A program made the translations under genes and the position numbers. This document shows positions 16,785 to 24,746 of a stretch of DNA of 64,000 nt, piece by piece. The notes below the pieces were generated by a model. It had not been told where the DNA came from and made no database searches. It was given only the letters and a program-made list of their open reading frames with translations. Within the stretch, counting starts at the first letter, position 1, and every line of letters starts with the position of its first letter. This DNA comes from Nonomuraea angiospora (GTDB lineage Bacteria; Actinomycetota; Actinomycetes; Streptosporangiales; Streptosporangiaceae), in assembly GCF_014873145.1 (NCBI RefSeq), contig NZ_JADBEK010000001.1:2232001-2296000 (forward strand), in the 5' to 3' direction.

Positions 16785-16939
16785 GGGGCCAGCTTTTCAG
16801 CTGGACGTCAGGTCCCGAGGTCCGACCTTGGCCGCATGCCGGCGGTGGTACCCGATGCGGGGGTCGCGCTGATCAAACCGGCGCCGTCGCGCCCAGCCGA
16901 TAACCCTGCCTTGGCGGTGCGTATGCACCGGCCCGCCGG

Positions 16940-17863
16940 CTATTCGCCCTCCGTGACCCGGATGATGGTCTTGCCGGGAGTGCGCTGGGCCGGCGCGAAC
17001 GCGGAGGGCGCCTCGGCGAGCGTCCGCACGGCCCCGACGATCGGGCGGAGCCGTCCGTCCCGGACCCGCCGTGCCAGGTCCGCCAGCCGGGCACGATCGG
17101 GCTCGACGACGAAGAAGATCGCCCGCCCGTCACGGGGGCGGACCGTGGGTGGCGAGACGATGGTGACCAGCGTGCCGCCGTCGCGCACCAGCGCGGCCGA
17201 GCGGTCCAGGATGTCACCGCCGATCACGTCGAGAACCACGTCGACCTGACCGGCATCTTCGAGACGGTCGGCCTGCAGGTCCAAGAAGGCGTCCACGCCG
17301 AGGCCGAGTGCCGTGTCCCTGTCGCCGGCCCTGCCGGTGCCGATCACTCGGGCGCCCGCCTCGCGTGCGAGCTGCACCGCGACAGAACCGACACCGCCCG
17401 CGCTGCCGTGGATCAGGACGGTCTGGCCGGCGGCCAGGCGGCCGTGGTCGAACAGGCCCTGCCACGCGGTCAGTCCCGAGATCGGCAGTGCGGCGGCCAC
17501 GGTGTGGCCGACGCCGGCCGGCAGCGGGGCGAGGTTGCGGGCCTCAACCGCCACGTACTCGGCCAGCGAGCCGTTGCGGGCCCAGTCGGTCAGCCCGAAC
17601 ACCCGCTGGCCGACGGTCAGGCCGGTCGTCCCGTATCCCAGCTCGGCGACGACACCCGACACCTCGTGCCCCGGCACACTGGGCGTCCGGTCGCGGCCGG
17701 CGCGATCGGACCACGTTCCCGGCCAGTCGAGCTCTCCGGGGGTGAACCCCGCGGCATGCACCCGGACGACGACGTCGTTCTCGGCGGCGTGCGGGTACGG
17801 CTCCTCCGTCAGGGAAAGCCCGGCCAGACCGGCGGCGCGGTCTCGAACGGTGATGGCCTGCAT
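16940..17863 (-). CDS. zinc-independent MDR oxidoreductase (quinone reductase-like)
   Basis: A 307-residue medium-chain reductase. The N-terminal GroES fold has VRVHAAGFTPGELDWPGTW and PGHEVSGVVAELG. The NADPH site is LIHGSAGGVGSVAVQLA, followed by VLDVIGGDILDRSAALV. The structural and catalytic Cys ligands of zinc alcohol dehydrogenases are absent, as in quinone oxidoreductases. ATG 17863 has GAGGA eight bases upstream. It probably reduces quinones or enones with NADPH; no operon partners. Confidence 0.88.
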   Translation of the reverse strand: MQAITVRDRAAGLAGLSLTEEPYPHAAENDVVVRVHAAGFTPGELDWPGTWSDRAGRDRTPSVPGHEVSGVVAELGYGTTGLTVGQRVFGLTDWARNGSLAEYVAVEARNLAPLPAGVGHTVAAALPISGLTAWQGLFDHGRLAAGQTVLIHGSAGGVGSVAVQLAREAGARVIGTGRAGDRDTALGLGVDAFLDLQADRLEDAGQVDVVLDVIGGDILDRSAALVRDGGTLVTIVSPPTVRPRDGRAIFFVVEPDRARLADLARRVRDGRLRPIVGAVRTLAEAPSAFAPAQRTPGKTIIRVTEGE

Positions 17864-17962
17864 GACGGGTCCTCGCTCGTGGTGGAGATGTCCAACAGGA
17901 CGAACGTACAGGCGTTCTCCTCCCGAACGGGTCTTGGCCACGACGTAATCAGACCGCGGTGG

Positions 17963-18883
17963 TCAGGGGCGGAGGCGGGAGGAGGGAGTGGCGGGGGAGG
18001 CCGGGCGGCCGACCCGGGCCACGTGGAGGAGGGTACGGGGGTCCGCGACGCCCAGCCGGTCCGCGAGCGTCCGTCTGGTCGGCTCGCAGTCGATGATCTG
18101 GCTCAGCGGGTGCGTGGCGTAGCCGTGGGCGGACAGGGTGAGCCAGTGCCGCATCAGCACGCGCCCCAGCTCCAGCTCGTCCTCGACCGCCCCCACCAGC
18201 ACCAGGACGTCCCCGTCGTAGTCCAGCAGGTCCCGCGAAGCGCCGGCCAGCACCCGGGGCAGGCCCAGGGGGCGCAGGGCCGGGTAGAGGGCGAGCGAGG
18301 CGCGCAGGCCGATGGCCTCCGCCCTGCTGAGGGACAGGGCCCGGTCGGTGAGGCCGTCGAGCAGGTAGCGGCGGTGGCGGCGGGTGAGCCGCAGCCAGGC
18401 GCGCAGCTCCCGCGTCACCTCCCGGTCGCCGAACTGGTGCAGGTCGGCCGCGTGCAGCAGGTCCGCGAGGTCGCGGCAGGCCAGCCGCCGCATCCCGGTC
18501 AGCTCCGCGACCAGCGGGTCCGGCAGGCGTCCCGGGTGGTACTCGCCGCGGTTGGCCCCGCGCGCCCGGACGTCCGCCGTCGTGAAGGGCGTCCGGTACG
18601 GCTGCGCGGCGGCGTACAGGACACCCACCCGGCGCGGCCCCGGATCGGGACGGAACCCGACGGACAGGCCGGCGTCGGCGCAGACGATCAGGCAGCACTC
18701 CACGAACGCGCCCAGGCTCAGGCGCAGGTCGCGGCCCGTGGGGTCGCTGATGGGCAGGGCGCGTGAGGGGTCCCAGCCGACCTCGGCCCCGTCGTCCGTG
18801 TAGGTGAGGGTCCAGGGCTGGGTGTTGTGGGCGCTGGGGGCCCGCCAGAAGTCCGGCTCCAGCGGCCGCAGCCGGTCTTTCAC
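17963..18883 (-). CDS. Acg-type FMN nitroreductase
   Basis: A 306-residue flavoprotein of the Acg group. The signature WRAPSAHNTQPWTLTY near residue 12 and SLGAFVECCLIVCADAGL near 60 match the first half of the nitroreductase fold. LDYDGDVLVLVGAVEDELELGRVLMRHWLTLSAHGYATHPLSQI forms the second half. GTG 18883 overlaps the stop of the upstream gene by 4 bp, making it the last gene of a four-gene coupled operon. In this context it may oxidise or reduce a product of the ligase/acyltransferase pair (inference). An earlier in-frame extension is only a shadow of the neighbour. Confidence 0.85.
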   Translation of the reverse strand: MKDRLRPLEPDFWRAPSAHNTQPWTLTYTDDGAEVGWDPSRALPISDPTGRDLRLSLGAFVECCLIVCADAGLSVGFRPDPGPRRVGVLYAAAQPYRTPFTTADVRARGANRGEYHPGRLPDPLVAELTGMRRLACRDLADLLHAADLHQFGDREVTRELRAWLRLTRRHRRYLLDGLTDRALSLSRAEAIGLRASLALYPALRPLGLPRVLAGASRDLLDYDGDVLVLVGAVEDELELGRVLMRHWLTLSAHGYATHPLSQIIDCEPTRRTLADRLGVADPRTLLHVARVGRPASPATPSSRLRP

Positions 18884-19956
18884 GCCGTCAGGCCCTTCTC
18901 GTAGAAGGTGTAGCCGTGCAGGGGGCGGCCGCCCATCGCGGTGTACTGGGCGGCGGATCCGGGGTTCGTGCGCTCGACGTACGTGCTGCGCAGCGCCCGG
19001 TAGCCGCCCCGGCGCAGCCCGTCGTGCAGTTCCCGGGACAGCAGCCGCATGTAGCCGTGGCCCTGCTCCCCGGGGACCGTGCCCTTGATGATGAGCACGG
19101 CCTCGCTGCGGTAGCGGGATCGGGTGGCCAGCAGGCGGAGCTGGTTCAGGAGGTGGAGATTGCCACGAATTTTCGCGATAAATCGCGAAATGTCGGGCAA
19201 GCACAGCACGAACGCGACCGGCCGCTCCCCCTTCGTCAGGTACAGCAGCAACGACTCGTCCAGCAGGTACGCCAGCCCGTCCGTCTGCGCCGCGAGCTGC
19301 TCCGCCGAGATCTCCGTGTAGTAGCCGAGCTGCGCGAAACTGGCGTTCAGCATCTCCCGCAGGATCGGCAGCTGCTCCGCCACGCGCCGCCGGTCGCCTC
19401 GGTGCACGCGCAGCCCCTCGGCCGCGATCCGCCCGTCGTCGAACGCGAACACCGGCTCCTCCGGCACCGGGCAGATCCAGGTGTCGGACTCGAAGCGGCG
19501 CGCGAAGCCGCACGCCTCGTACGCGACCGGATAGTACGGGTGGTTCCAGGCGCTGTCGATGAAGCCGCGCTCGCCGAACCCGGACGTGATGACCCCGCCT
19601 GCCTGGTTGGGCAGCAGCGACACCGGCCCGAACACCGCCTCCTTCCCGGCGGTGCGCCCGGCCGCGAGGATGTCGTCGAACAGCTCCTCCGCCGCCTCCT
19701 CCGCGAACTCGGTCAGCCCGAACAGCTGCGTGGCCCGGCCCAGCTTGGCGTCCAGCGCGGCGTCGGTGTGCAGGGTGGTCCGCGCGACCACCCGCCCGCG
19801 CCGCCTGAGCAGGAACAGCCGTACCCCTTGCCGGTGCCACGCGCGTACCTGCGCGTGCAGCGGCGGAATGAAGCGCGGCTCGCCCGCGTAGACGCGGTCG
19901 GTCAGAGAGAGGAAGTCGCGCAGGTCACGGCGGCTCTCAACGGGATGCAGCGTCAC
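18880..19956 (-). CDS. GNAT-fold acyltransferase-like protein (YghO-like)
   Basis: A 358-residue protein. The start SRRDLRDFLSLTDRVYAGEPRFIPPLHAQVRAW follows the YghO-like pattern (short helix, then PPL), then RGRVVARTTLHTDAAL and GKEAVFGPVSLLPN. The C-terminal half has AFVLCLPDISRFIAK and a GNAT-like end (GYMRLLSRELHDGLRRGGYRALRSTYVERTNPGSAAQYTAMGG). It probably transfers an acyl group, perhaps one activated by the ligase two genes upstream (inference). GTG 19956 overlaps the upstream stop by 4 bp, and its own stop overlaps the nitroreductase start by 4 bp. It contains an odd AT-rich 20-bp palindrome (19171-19190). Confidence 0.75.
   Translation of the reverse strand: MTLHPVESRRDLRDFLSLTDRVYAGEPRFIPPLHAQVRAWHRQGVRLFLLRRRGRVVARTTLHTDAALDAKLGRATQLFGLTEFAEEAAEELFDDILAAGRTAGKEAVFGPVSLLPNQAGGVITSGFGERGFIDSAWNHPYYPVAYEACGFARRFESDTWICPVPEEPVFAFDDGRIAAEGLRVHRGDRRRVAEQLPILREMLNASFAQLGYYTEISAEQLAAQTDGLAYLLDESLLLYLTKGERPVAFVLCLPDISRFIAKIRGNLHLLNQLRLLATRSRYRSEAVLIIKGTVPGEQGHGYMRLLSRELHDGLRRGGYRALRSTYVERTNPGSAAQYTAMGGRPLHGYTFYEKGLTA
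19171..19190. repeat. 20-bp palindrome within the GNAT-like gene
   Basis: Perfect inverted repeat TTTCGCGAT-AA-ATCGCGAAA in the middle of an otherwise very GC-rich reading frame. The codons it forces (such as ATT, TTT, AAA) are rare in the surrounding gene. It could be a protein-binding site; no function shown. Confidence 0.7.
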
Positions 19957-20411
19957 CCGCGCCTCACCCGGGGACCTTCGCCGTCCTCGACGGACAGCTC
20001 CGTGGACAGCGGGGTGAACGTCTCGATGTGCGCCATCGGCCCGCCCTCCGCGCGCCAGACCCCGTTGCTGTAGCCCTCCGGCTCGGCGTTGTAGAGCCGG
20101 ATGTAGCCGCCGGTGGCGTTCCTGGTGCCGTCCGTCACCCACTGCATGAGCTTGCGGTGGTGGCGGCTGCGGGCGAAGCGCAGCAGCGCGTCGCGGTCCT
20201 CGAAGAACGCGAGCGTGCCCAGCGTGAACGGGAACTCCCAGTAGACCTTGTGCCAGCAGTAGCCGCGCATCCGCTTCATGTCCCGCACCATGCGGAACCA
20301 CGTCAGGGTGAGCGTGAATATCGACAGCGGCCCCCGGTAGCGGGTCGCGCCGACGAACATCGCCGTCGCCCGCCCCTGCGGCGGGGCCTTGCTGAAGTCC
20401 GTGGTCCTCAT
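19953..20411 (-). CDS. DUF4188-like monooxygenase-fold protein
   Basis: A 152-residue protein: YRGPLSIFTLTLTWFRMVRDM, YCWHKVYWEFPFTLGTLAFFEDRDALLRFARSRHHRKLMQWV, GTRNATGGYIRLYNAEPEGYSNGVWRAEG. This looks like a dimeric alpha-beta barrel of the antibiotic-monooxygenase type, close to DUF4188, though I cannot confirm the family without a search. It overlaps the upstream ligase stop by 4 bp (ATGA) and the downstream gene by 4 bp, so it is translated as part of the four-gene unit. Confidence 0.7.
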   Translation of the reverse strand: MRTTDFSKAPPQGRATAMFVGATRYRGPLSIFTLTLTWFRMVRDMKRMRGYCWHKVYWEFPFTLGTLAFFEDRDALLRFARSRHHRKLMQWVTDGTRNATGGYIRLYNAEPEGYSNGVWRAEGGPMAHIETFTPLSTELSVEDGEGPRVRRG

Positions 20412-21952
20412 GCGTCCTTCACCAGGTAGACGTTCTTCATCTTCGTGAGCCCGGCGAACGGCCCCTCGCCCGGGTCGAAGACCTTGACGCGCAGGTCGGC
20501 GGCCGTCGGGTCCTCCTTGAGCGACTCGGCGAAGTCGCGCGAGACGGCGCTCAGGTGGGCGACCACGCCCTTGCGGCAGATCTCGGCGAGTTCGCCGCGG
20601 TCGGCGGCGCCGGGGCCGCGCAGCTCGATGTTGATCACCGGGCGGTACTCCAGGCCCGGCAGCTCCTCCAGCGACAGGCAGAACCGGTTGATCGCGGCCG
20701 CGTACGGGTTGCCCTGGTAGAGGCCGTACTCGACGTCCTGCGGATACAGGTTGGCCCCCATGTAGGAGATCGTCGAGTCCTTGCGGCCGAACAGGAACAG
20801 CAGCGGCAGGTTCATCCGCTCGTCGGTCCACGCGCGCTCGTACGCGTCGGCGCCGAGCGCCCGCTTGACGTCGGCGAGGGTGTGCAGCCTGGCCTCGTCG
20901 CCGACGTTGTAGCGGAGCTTGGGCTGCAGGCAGCTCTTGGTGTTGATGGTGCACAGCAGCTCGCCCTCGCTGTTGACCTCCAGGAACGTCTCCAGCGGGT
21001 TGTAGTGGAAGATCATCGGCAGCCGCTGCTCCCCCGGCCCGAGCAACAGCTCGCGCAGCCCCCGGTCGGTGGCCAGGCGCCTGCGTAGCCACACGCTGAA
21101 CCCGCTCTCGGCGCCCATCCCGATCGTCAGGTCGCTGGCGCCGTAGCCGGAGCGGACCTCCTCGAAGCGCTCCTCCAGGTAGTCGCGCAGCGCCTCGGTC
21201 ATGCCCTCGCCGCCGACCATGCCGCGGATGCGGTAGTCCGCCCACGGGAAGCCGCTCTCGTCCAGGCGGTCGCGCAGGTGCTTGAGGAACGGCGGGTACG
21301 CGGCCACCACGTAGTCGTAGCCGGGCCCGAAGTGCTCCAGCGTGTCGGCGATCTTCTCCAGGTCGGGGCCGGTGTTCTTGACCATCGCCACGCGCGCCAT
21401 GGCGGTGCCCGTGGTGGTGCCGGTGGCCCAGGCGCCCATCGAGTACGCGTTGATCACGAACAGCCGCCTGCCGGGGAAGACCAGCTCGATGTAGCCGGCC
21501 GCGTTGCGGTAGATGCCCTTGAGCTCGCGCGGCCCGCGTACCCAGTTGTACGGCTTGCCGCTGGACCCCGACGACTCGTCCACGATCACGCCGGGCCGGT
21601 GCAGTCTGCCCTCCTGGCAGCGGCTCTCCTCGTCGTACACGGCGGCGTAGTTCTGCTTGCTGGTCTCGGGGAAGTCCGCCAGCCGCCTGGCGTGCCCGGC
21701 GCCGTTCGCCCGCAGGAAGTGCCGGTAGGCGGGCACGTCCACGGCGGCGAACTGGCAGGCCAGCCTGGCGTGCCGGGCCGCCAGCCAGTCGAAGGCCGGG
21801 TGGTAGCTCCGGGCGACGAGCCGCCAGATGGCGGGGTGCATCGCGCCCAGCCGGTACGCGCCGGTCAGGGACCAGGAGCAGGCCTGGAGGCGGGCCCTCC
21901 GCCAGCGCTGGCGCAGGGTGAGCGGCCCGAGAGCCGGGCTGAGGCGGGTCAT
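20408..21952 (-). CDS. PaaK-like adenylate-forming ligase
   Basis: A 514-residue member of the ANL superfamily, phenylacetate-CoA-ligase group. The phosphate-binding loop is DESSGSSGKPYNW near residue 124. The ATP site region includes VGGEGMTEALRDYLEERF and SGYGASDLTIGMG, and the hinge motif is LFLFGRKDSTISYMGANLYPQDVE. It would activate a carboxylate as an adenylate for CoA or acyl transfer. It is the first gene of an operon coupled by 4-bp overlaps with a DUF4188-like protein, a GNAT-fold protein and a nitroreductase. It diverges from a BldC-like regulator. The long insert between the P-loop and the core (TTTGTAMARVAMVKNTGPDLEKI) is as in PaaK relatives of unknown substrate. Confidence 0.85.
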   Translation of the reverse strand: MTRLSPALGPLTLRQRWRRARLQACSWSLTGAYRLGAMHPAIWRLVARSYHPAFDWLAARHARLACQFAAVDVPAYRHFLRANGAGHARRLADFPETSKQNYAAVYDEESRCQEGRLHRPGVIVDESSGSSGKPYNWVRGPRELKGIYRNAAGYIELVFPGRRLFVINAYSMGAWATGTTTGTAMARVAMVKNTGPDLEKIADTLEHFGPGYDYVVAAYPPFLKHLRDRLDESGFPWADYRIRGMVGGEGMTEALRDYLEERFEEVRSGYGASDLTIGMGAESGFSVWLRRRLATDRGLRELLLGPGEQRLPMIFHYNPLETFLEVNSEGELLCTINTKSCLQPKLRYNVGDEARLHTLADVKRALGADAYERAWTDERMNLPLLFLFGRKDSTISYMGANLYPQDVEYGLYQGNPYAAAINRFCLSLEELPGLEYRPVINIELRGPGAADRGELAEICRKGVVAHLSAVSRDFAESLKEDPTAADLRVKVFDPGEGPFAGLTKMKNVYLVKDA

Positions 21953-22017
21953 GAACGGTGAGACTAGTGGGCCGGGTAGAAGATCACTTTATGCCCACTT
22001 TCATCGGTTTCATGCAC

Positions 22018-22052
22018 TCCCTATCCTTCCCTATTGTGTGCCATCATAGGGA
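22018..22052. promoter_or_regulatory. triple TCCCTAT repeat in the divergent promoter
   Basis: TCCCTAT occurs at 22018-22024 and 22028-22034 as a direct repeat with 10-bp spacing. Its complement ATAGGGA at 22046-22052 makes an inverted repeat with the second copy (11-bp spacer). It lies between the PaaK-like operon and the BldC-like gene, and the last copy merges with the Shine-Dalgarno of the latter. BldC is known to bind direct repeats, so autoregulation and control of the operon are likely (inference). Confidence 0.6.
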
Positions 22053-22057
22053 GCGAT

Positions 22058-22450
22058 ATGGAGCATTACACCGTCGAACAGGTGGCGTCCCTGCTCGGGT
22101 TGCACGTCAAGACCGTCCGCAACTACGTACGCGACGGGCGGCTGCCGGCCGTGCGCATCGGCAAGCAGTACCGGATCGCCAAGGAGGACTTGGCGGCCTT
22201 CACCGGCACGCCGATCCGCGCGCCCCGCCGCGCGGAGGCGTCGAGCATCGTGCAGATCGACGGCATCGCCAGGGGCGACATGGACCGGGTCAGCACGATG
22301 GTCCTGGGGTCGCTGGCGAGCCGGCCCCATGGGCTGCGCGTGGAGTTCGTCTACGACGAGGAGCGCGAGCACCTGAAGGTAATCGTGCTGGGCGGGCTGG
22401 AGGACAGCGCCCAGGTCCTGAGGATCATCGACGCGCTGGTACGGGAGTGA
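22058..22450 (+). CDS. BldC/excisionase-like helix-turn-helix regulator
   Basis: A 130-residue protein. Residues 1-50 are a MerR-like helix-turn-helix of the BldC/excisionase kind: YTVEQVASLLGLHVKTVRNYVRDGRLPAVRIGKQYRIAKEDLAAF. The C-terminal 75 residues (GLRVEFVYDEEREHLKVIVLGGLEDSAQVLRIIDALV) look like a small alpha/beta sensor or dimerisation domain. ATG 22058 follows GGGAG. It is divergent from the PaaK-like operon and followed by a DUF4180 gene. The TCCCTAT repeats just upstream are probable binding sites. Confidence 0.85.
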   Translation: MEHYTVEQVASLLGLHVKTVRNYVRDGRLPAVRIGKQYRIAKEDLAAFTGTPIRAPRRAEASSIVQIDGIARGDMDRVSTMVLGSLASRPHGLRVEFVYDEEREHLKVIVLGGLEDSAQVLRIIDALVRE

Positions 22451-22479
22451 GGCCCATGGCCGGGATCTACGCCTCGCCG

Positions 22480-22542
22480 GAGGCCACCTGCTCCACGCCC
22501 ACACTCAAGAGATCATGGACTTCCTGGAGACCTCACATGCTT
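22480..22542 (+). pseudogene. possible 3' remnant of a PadR-type regulator gene
   Basis: The frame reading HLLHAHTQEIMDFLETSHA then stop resembles the last helix of PadR-like regulators. Its stop overlaps the DUF4180 start (ATGCTTGA), as an intact coupled gene would. The body of the regulator is missing, apparently deleted. Short, so low confidence. Confidence 0.3.
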
Positions 22543-22905
22543 GACGACCGCGTATACGTCTGCGAGCCGCACGGCGAGCCGCTGCGCGAGACCCGCGACG
22601 CGCTCGACCTCCTCGGCGAGGCCTTCGGCAGGGGCGCGAGCTGGGTGGCCGTCCCCGCCGGGCGGCTGCACGACGACTTCTTCGCGCTGCGCACGGGCGT
22701 GGCGGGCGAGATCGCGCAGAAGTTCGTCAACTACCGGGTCGGGCTGGCCGTCGTGGGGGACATCTCCCGTTTCACCGCCGCCAGCTCGGCGCTGCGTGAC
22801 TGGGTGGTCGAGTCGAACCGGGGCGGGCACGTCTGGTTCGTCGGCGACCTGGAGGAGCTGGCGGCCCGGCTGCCGGCTCGCGAGGATCCCGCGAGCCGGA
22901 CCTGA
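22537..22905 (+). CDS. DUF4180 domain protein
   Basis: A 122-residue protein with the DUF4180 pattern: RDALDLLGEAFGRGASWVAVPAGRL, DDFFALRTGVAGEIAQKFVNYRVGLAVVGDIS and DWVVESNRGGHVWFVGDLEELAARL. ATG 22537 fits the family's length and has GGAGA seven bases upstream; an in-frame ATG at 22456 would add an unlike 27 residues. Function of the family is unknown. Its stop codon is inside a 16-bp tandem repeat. Confidence 0.85.
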   Translation: MLDDRVYVCEPHGEPLRETRDALDLLGEAFGRGASWVAVPAGRLHDDFFALRTGVAGEIAQKFVNYRVGLAVVGDISRFTAASSALRDWVVESNRGGHVWFVGDLEELAARLPAREDPASRT

Positions 22906-22953
22906 AGCGAGCCGGACCTGAAGCGAGCCGCGCTGAGGCGAGCCGGGCCTGAG
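22891..22953. repeat. 16-bp tandem repeat over the DUF4180 stop codon
   Basis: Four units of GCGAGCCGGACCTGAA or close variants (22891, 22907, 22923, 22938). The first unit carries the last codons and TGA of the DUF4180 gene, the rest are non-coding. Confidence 0.88.
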
Positions 22954-22963
22954 GCGCGGCTCG
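22924..22963. terminator. bidirectional hairpin between convergent genes
   Basis: Perfect 10-bp inverted repeat CGAGCCGCGC / GCGCGGCTCG with a 20-base loop. It sits between the stops of the DUF4180 gene and the convergent LLM gene (22965). Confidence 0.6.
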
Positions 22964-22964
22964 T

Positions 22965-23798
22965 TCAGGCGCGGCGGGCGGCCACGGCGGCGAGCATCTC
23001 CCAGGCCGCCTCGGGGTGCAGCGTCTCGTCCGGCTCCGTGTGGAACGGGTCGAGGACGACCGCCTCCGCGCCGAGCAGCCGCAGCTCCTCCAGGTCGGCC
23101 ATGACCTGCTCGATCGTGCCCTCGCCCGCGCGCCGCTCCGCCAGTGGCTCGTCGGTGATCCGCAGCAGGATCCTGGGCGTCAGGGCGGGCACCGGCCGGC
23201 CCTCCTCGGCGGCGATCTCCTTCAGGCGCGACCAGTGCTCGCGCAGCCAGGGCAGGGTGTTCCGCAGCGGGTGCCATCCCTCGCCGTAGCGCACCGCCCT
23301 GCGCAGCCCCGCCTCGCTGCCGCCGCCGACCCAGATCGGCACGCCGCCGCCGGAGCGGTAGTCGTCCTCGTCGGCCCAGGCGGCGCGGATGGCGGCGAGG
23401 TATTCGTCGGTCACCTTGCCGCGCCGCTCGTACACCGCCCCCAGCGCCTCGAACTCCTGCCGCGCCCACCCGATCCCCACGCCCAGCACCAGCCGCCCGC
23501 CGCTGAGGTCGTTGAGGTTGGCCGCCATGCGGGCGACGAGCAGCGGGTGGCGGTACGGCACGATGAGCACCGTGGTGCCGATCCCGATCCGCGTGGTGGA
23601 GCCGGCGAGCCAGGCCAGGGTCGTGAACGGTTCGTAGAACGGCGCGGGATACTGCTCGGCGACGTCCGAGGTGATCGCCACATGGTCGGAGACCATGAGC
23701 AGGTCGTATCCGAGCCCCTCGACCGTCTGGGCCCAGCTGCGCAGCACGCCGGGGTTGGTGCCGGGGCCGAAATTGGGAACGTTCACGCCGATTCGCAC
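22965..23798 (-). CDS. LLM-class F420-dependent oxidoreductase
   Basis: A 277-residue TIM-barrel enzyme: RIGVNVPNFGPGTNPGVLRSWAQTVEGLGYDLLMVSDHV, TTRIGIGTTVLIVPYRHPLLVARMAANL, GRLVLGVGIGWARQEFEALG and VPIWVGGGSEAGLRRAV. It lacks extra domains. It is a close paralogue of the gene at 50023-50826, sharing most of these blocks. Hydride transfer with F420 or FMN is expected; the substrate is unknown. Single gene. Confidence 0.9.
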   Translation of the reverse strand: MRIGVNVPNFGPGTNPGVLRSWAQTVEGLGYDLLMVSDHVAITSDVAEQYPAPFYEPFTTLAWLAGSTTRIGIGTTVLIVPYRHPLLVARMAANLNDLSGGRLVLGVGIGWARQEFEALGAVYERRGKVTDEYLAAIRAAWADEDDYRSGGGVPIWVGGGSEAGLRRAVRYGEGWHPLRNTLPWLREHWSRLKEIAAEEGRPVPALTPRILLRITDEPLAERRAGEGTIEQVMADLEELRLLGAEAVVLDPFHTEPDETLHPEAAWEMLAAVAARRA

Positions 23799-23815
23799 CG
23801 GGTCAGGCTATCCCG

Positions 23816-24634
23816 TCAGCCACACGCGGCTCGCACGTCCGCCACGAGGGCCGCCGCGGCGTCCACCGTACGGGCGATCTCCTCCGGGGTGCGCCCCACC
23901 TCTGCCAGCAGCGCCTGGGCCCGCTCGCCGAAGCCGGGCGGGGCGGAAGGGAGCCGGGCGGCCGAGGCGACCATGCCCTTCTCGTTGATCAGCCAGGCGC
24001 CGTCGGCGGCGTGCAGGGCGTGGCAGGCGACGCCGACGACCCGGAACAGCGCACCGGCCGCGTACGCCGGGTCCTGGCCCTTGGCGCCGTACCCGCCGAT
24101 CATCAGGGCGAAGTCGGCCTCCCACAGCCGCTCGATCAGGGCCTGGCGCAGCGCGGGCGGATATTCGTCCGCGATCTCCCGCCGCAGGGCGGCGAGCTCG
24201 CCGGTGGGGTCGGCGAGGACCTGGCACAGGGCGACCTCGCCGGCGTAGGCGTGGGAGTAGAAGCCGAGGGGGTGGCCGACCTGGAAGCCGATCTCGTAGC
24301 GGCCCTGGCGGCAGTCGTCCCAGACGCGGTGGACGCGGTCGAGGTCGCGGTAGATCCAGTCGACCCGCCAGTCGTCCATGGTGAGCCAGCCGCCGCCGTC
24401 CACCCACGGCCCCCAGCCGCCCGGCTCGGTCACCTCGGTCGGCTCGCCGGTCACCTCCCGCGCGAGGGCGCGCAGACCCTCCACGTCGAGCGGTCCCCGG
24501 TAGTAGAGGCCGAGGTCGATGTCGGAGTCCGGCCGGTGCGTGCCGCGCGCCCGGCTCCCACCCAGGACGACGGCCACCACCCCGGGCACCTCGGCCAGTC
24601 GGGCGGCTATGGCGTGAATGTCCGGCTCCTGCAC
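23816..24634 (-). CDS. nucleotidyltransferase-domain protein
   Basis: A 272-residue protein of the polymerase-beta nucleotidyltransferase fold. The catalytic motif is GGSRARGTHRPDSDIDL, with Gly-Ser at 26-27 and the Asp pair at 38 and 40. A helical C-terminal domain follows (about 130-270), as in kanamycin-nucleotidyltransferase-like proteins with a DUF4111-type tail. It may adenylylate a small molecule or protein. It diverges from the phosphodiesterase gene. Confidence 0.82.
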   Translation of the reverse strand: MQEPDIHAIAARLAEVPGVVAVVLGGSRARGTHRPDSDIDLGLYYRGPLDVEGLRALAREVTGEPTEVTEPGGWGPWVDGGGWLTMDDWRVDWIYRDLDRVHRVWDDCRQGRYEIGFQVGHPLGFYSHAYAGEVALCQVLADPTGELAALRREIADEYPPALRQALIERLWEADFALMIGGYGAKGQDPAYAAGALFRVVGVACHALHAADGAWLINEKGMVASAARLPSAPPGFGERAQALLAEVGRTPEEIARTVDAAAALVADVRAACG

Positions 24635-24746
24635 GGGTCGATCTTAGAACCTCCCGGCCCGCGGGCGTCTCCTGGCCGGTTACCTGATCGTCGGCTGCGC
24701 CGGGGGCGAGCGGGTCCATCGGAGGAGGAGTGGGCAGGGGACGGTC

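Noticed and set aside
16789..16804. CCAGCT-TTTC-AGCTGG as a terminator
   Set aside because: It lies just upstream of the HD gene start, not after a gene, and the stem is only 6 bp; perhaps a promoter element.
17963..19840. 625-codon open frame covering the nitroreductase and most of the GNAT-like gene
   Set aside because: The upstream half is Arg/Ala/Gly shadow translation of the GNAT-like gene; the nitroreductase starts at GTG 18883.
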